Shown: in pieces, positions 62,428 through 64,000 of the stretch | Numbering within the stretch: position 1 is the stretch's first letter | Layout: the number at the start of each line of letters is the position of its first letter | Assembly (NCBI RefSeq): GCF_018614955.1 | Contig: NZ_JAGGNV010000024.1 | Location: 1-64,000, forward strand | Direction: 5' to 3' | DNA length: 64,000 nt | Source of the DNA: Variovorax paradoxus | GTDB lineage: Bacteria > Pseudomonadota > Gammaproteobacteria > Burkholderiales > Burkholderiaceae_C | Program-made: the position numbers and the translations under genes | The notes under the pieces: generated by a model | Seen by the model: the letters and a program-made list of their open reading frames with translations, nothing else | Database searches by the model: none | What the model was told of the DNA's origin: nothing

Positions 62428-62470
62428 GAGTCTTCCTTCTGGACTGATCGGACGTCGATCAGGAAGACTC
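62428..62470 (-). promoter_or_regulatory. 5'-UTR hairpin sequestering the spy-like ribosome-binding site
   Basis: In the RNA from the minus strand, GAGUCUUC pairs with GAAGACUC just before the ATG, and an inner CUGAUCG pairs with CGAUCAG over a 5-base loop; an 8-base bulge separates them. The ribosome site AAGGAAG is mostly inside the outer stem, three or so bases from the ATG. This is the layout of an RNA thermometer or a protein-controlled leader. The arrangement is directly visible; the function is inference. Confidence 0.6.
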
Positions 62471-62527
62471 GATGGTGCGATTGCGCCGCCGCGAAGTCCT
62501 TTCGCGCCGGTTTCGCCGTGTTTCGTT

Positions 62528-64000
62528 TTATTGCGGCGCAGCGGCGGGCATGAGCGCGGCGGCCGGTTCCTCGGCCTCGAGCACCTGCTGCGCCCAGGCT
62601 TCGAGCTTGCTCGTGTCGGCGCGCAGCACTTCCTGCTTGACCGCCAGGATCTGCGAGGGGTGCATCGAGAAGCTGCGCAGCCCCATGCCCAGCAGGAGCC
62701 GCGTGAACATGACGTCGCCCGCCATCTCACCGCACACGCTCACACCCTTGCCCTGGCGGCGGCACTCGGCGATGGTCTCTGCCACCAGGCGCAGCACCGC
62801 GGGATGGGCCGGATCGTAGAGGTGCGCCACCGATTCGTCGGCGCGGTCGATGGCCAGCGTGTACTGGATCAGGTCGTTGGTGCCGATCGACAGGAAGTCG
62901 AAGTACTTCAGGAAGGTCTTGAGCGTGAGCGCTGCGGCCGGGATCTCGATCATCGCGCCCAGCTTCACGTTGCCGTGCACCACGCCGCGGTTGTCGAGCT
63001 CGGCGCGCGCAAAGTCGATCAGCGAGAGCGTCTGGCGGATCTCGCTCGCGTGCGCGAGCATGGGGATCAGGAGATGGATCTCTCCATGCGCCGCGGCGCG
63101 CAGGATGGCCCGCAACTGGGTCAGGAACATGGCGGGGTCGGCCAGGCTCCAGCGGATCGCGCGCAGGCCCAGCGCCGGATTCAGGTGACCGTCGTCGCGC
63201 ACCGACTTGCCGTCGAGCGGCTTGTCGGCGCCGACGTCGATGGTGCGGATCGTGACCGGCATGCCCTGCATGCCTTCGACCGCGCGCTTGTAGGCCTGGT
63301 ACTGCTCTTCCTCGTCGGGGAGGCGCGTGAGGCGTTGCGCTTCGCGGCCCATGAACAGGAATTCGCTGCGGAATAGGCCGACGCCGACCGCGCCGGCCTT
63401 GACTGCGTTGATCGTGTCCTCGGGCATCTCGATGTTGGCCAGCAGGTCGACGCGCTGGCCGTCGAGCGTGACGGCCGGCTTGTGGCGCAGGCGCGAAAGC
63501 CGCCCGCGCTCCAAGTCGTTCTGTCGCTGCTTGAAGCCGTACTCGGCCAGGATGATCGGCGAGGGGTCGACGATCACCACGCCGGAATCGCCGTCGATGA
63601 TGACCCAGTCGTCCTGCCGCACCAGCTGGCTCGCGCTGCGCGCGCCGACCACGGCCGGGATGTCCATGCTGCGCGCGACGATCGCGGTGTGCGAGGTGCG
63701 GCCGCCGACGTCGGTCACGAAACCGGCGAACACGCTCTTCTTGAATTGCAGCATGTCGGCCGGCGAGAGATCGTGCGCGATCAGTACCAGCGGGGCGTCG
63801 ATGGCGTCGTTGGCGGTCGGATCGGCATCGTCGTCCTCGGCCCTGCGCTTGCGGCGCGGCGGGGTCGGAGCCAGCACCGCGGCGGTGCCCTTCATGCGGT
63901 GCAGCAGCCGTTCGACCACCTGTTCGAGGTCGGCCTTGCGTTCGCGCAGGTATTCGTCCTCCATCTCGTCGAACTGGCGCGCGATCACTTCGAGCTGCGT
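62528..64000 (-). CDS. ptsI: phosphoenolpyruvate-protein phosphotransferase (Enzyme I), N-terminus outside window
   Basis: Enzyme I of the PTS transfers phosphate from PEP to HPr; 490 codons are visible and the frame runs off the right end. The phospho-His is in GGRTSHTAIVAR. The PEP-binding barrel is complete: GVGLFRSEFLFMGR, RTIDVGADKPL, LGLRAIRWSLADP and the Cys in VCGEMAGD. An unusual charged stretch (PRRKRRAEDDDADPTANDA) lies between the N-terminal helical part and the His domain. The missing part is about the first 85-100 residues. In many Burkholderiales the PTS is regulatory rather than a sugar importer. Confidence 0.95.
   Translation of the reverse strand, partial: TQLEVIARQFDEMEDEYLRERKADLEQVVERLLHRMKGTAAVLAPTPPRRKRRAEDDDADPTANDAIDAPLVLIAHDLSPADMLQFKKSVFAGFVTDVGGRTSHTAIVARSMDIPAVVGARSASQLVRQDDWVIIDGDSGVVIVDPSPIILAEYGFKQRQNDLERGRLSRLRHKPAVTLDGQRVDLLANIEMPEDTINAVKAGAVGVGLFRSEFLFMGREAQRLTRLPDEEEQYQAYKRAVEGMQGMPVTIRTIDVGADKPLDGKSVRDDGHLNPALGLRAIRWSLADPAMFLTQLRAILRAAAHGEIHLLIPMLAHASEIRQTLSLIDFARAELDNRGVVHGNVKLGAMIEIPAAALTLKTFLKYFDFLSIGTNDLIQYTLAIDRADESVAHLYDPAHPAVLRLVAETIAECRRQGKGVSVCGEMAGDVMFTRLLLGMGLRSFSMHPSQILAVKQEVLRADTSKLEAWAQQVLEAEEPAAALMPAAAPQ

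Overview
The window is about 64 kb of GC-rich DNA packed with genes that mostly have wobble-position G/C. Gene content and order (an atpIBEFHAGDC operon, dat-ybeD-lipB-lipA, a glutamine-dependent NadE of about 700 residues, a four-gene ligase-associated repair operon, branched-chain-type ABC transporters) point to a betaproteobacterium of the Comamonadaceae. Variovorax or a close relative is the best guess. This is an inference from gene content and protein character; no search was run.

Layout. 1-3.8 kb is the edge of an integrated element: an IS66-family insertion sequence that runs off the left end, a sparse stretch, a P4-type tyrosine integrase, and a tRNA-Arg(CCG) whose 3' end faces the integrase and is the likely attachment site. 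From 3.8 kb the DNA looks chromosomal: a TetR-family repressor divergent from an RND efflux operon (4.6-10.5 kb), with an AcrR-like palindrome between them. Then come a membrane-anchored cytochrome c (10.6 kb), small conserved genes and an alpha/beta hydrolase (11.3-14.1 kb), a lemA-TPM-TPM cluster (14.2-16.2 kb), and a tightly overlapped minus-strand repair operon (exonuclease, ATP-dependent ligase, DEXH helicase, PdeM phosphoesterase) ending in a cyclic-nucleotide-binding-domain gene (16.2-22.8 kb).

22.9-27.0 kb holds DUF3617 and DUF3606 proteins, NAD synthetase and two overlapping paralogous genes of unknown function. 27.2-33.1 kb is a sugar-uptake operon (ROK regulator, ABC ATPase, permease, binding protein, Gfo/Idh/MocA dehydrogenase). 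33.2-40.4 kb is the complete F1Fo ATP synthase operon on the minus strand. Divergent from it is the D-amino-acid transaminase and lipoate cluster (40.6-43.5 kb), followed by an orphan PilY1-like protein (43.7-46.8 kb), an acyl-CoA ligase overlapping a membrane transporter, an AraC regulator and an EamA permease (46.9-51.2 kb).

51.3-59.5 kb contains an MDR-type oxidoreductase, then an aldehyde dehydrogenase apparently co-transcribed with a five-gene branched-chain-type ABC importer, with an AraC/FeaR-like activator on the opposite strand. 59.5-62.4 kb is a minus-strand unit of Spy/CpxP-like protein, DUF4260 protein, response regulator and histidine kinase. ptsI runs off the right end.

Most of the window is ordinary housekeeping and metabolic sequence. 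The least explained signals are a long hairpin that would hide the ribosome-binding site of the Spy-like gene, the tRNA/integrase junction with its cluster of TGACGGTA repeats, the paralogous pair at 26-27 kb, the cyclic-nucleotide-domain gene fused by overlap to the repair operon, and the orphan PilY1-like protein with a degenerate metal site. I saw no clearly new multi-gene system.
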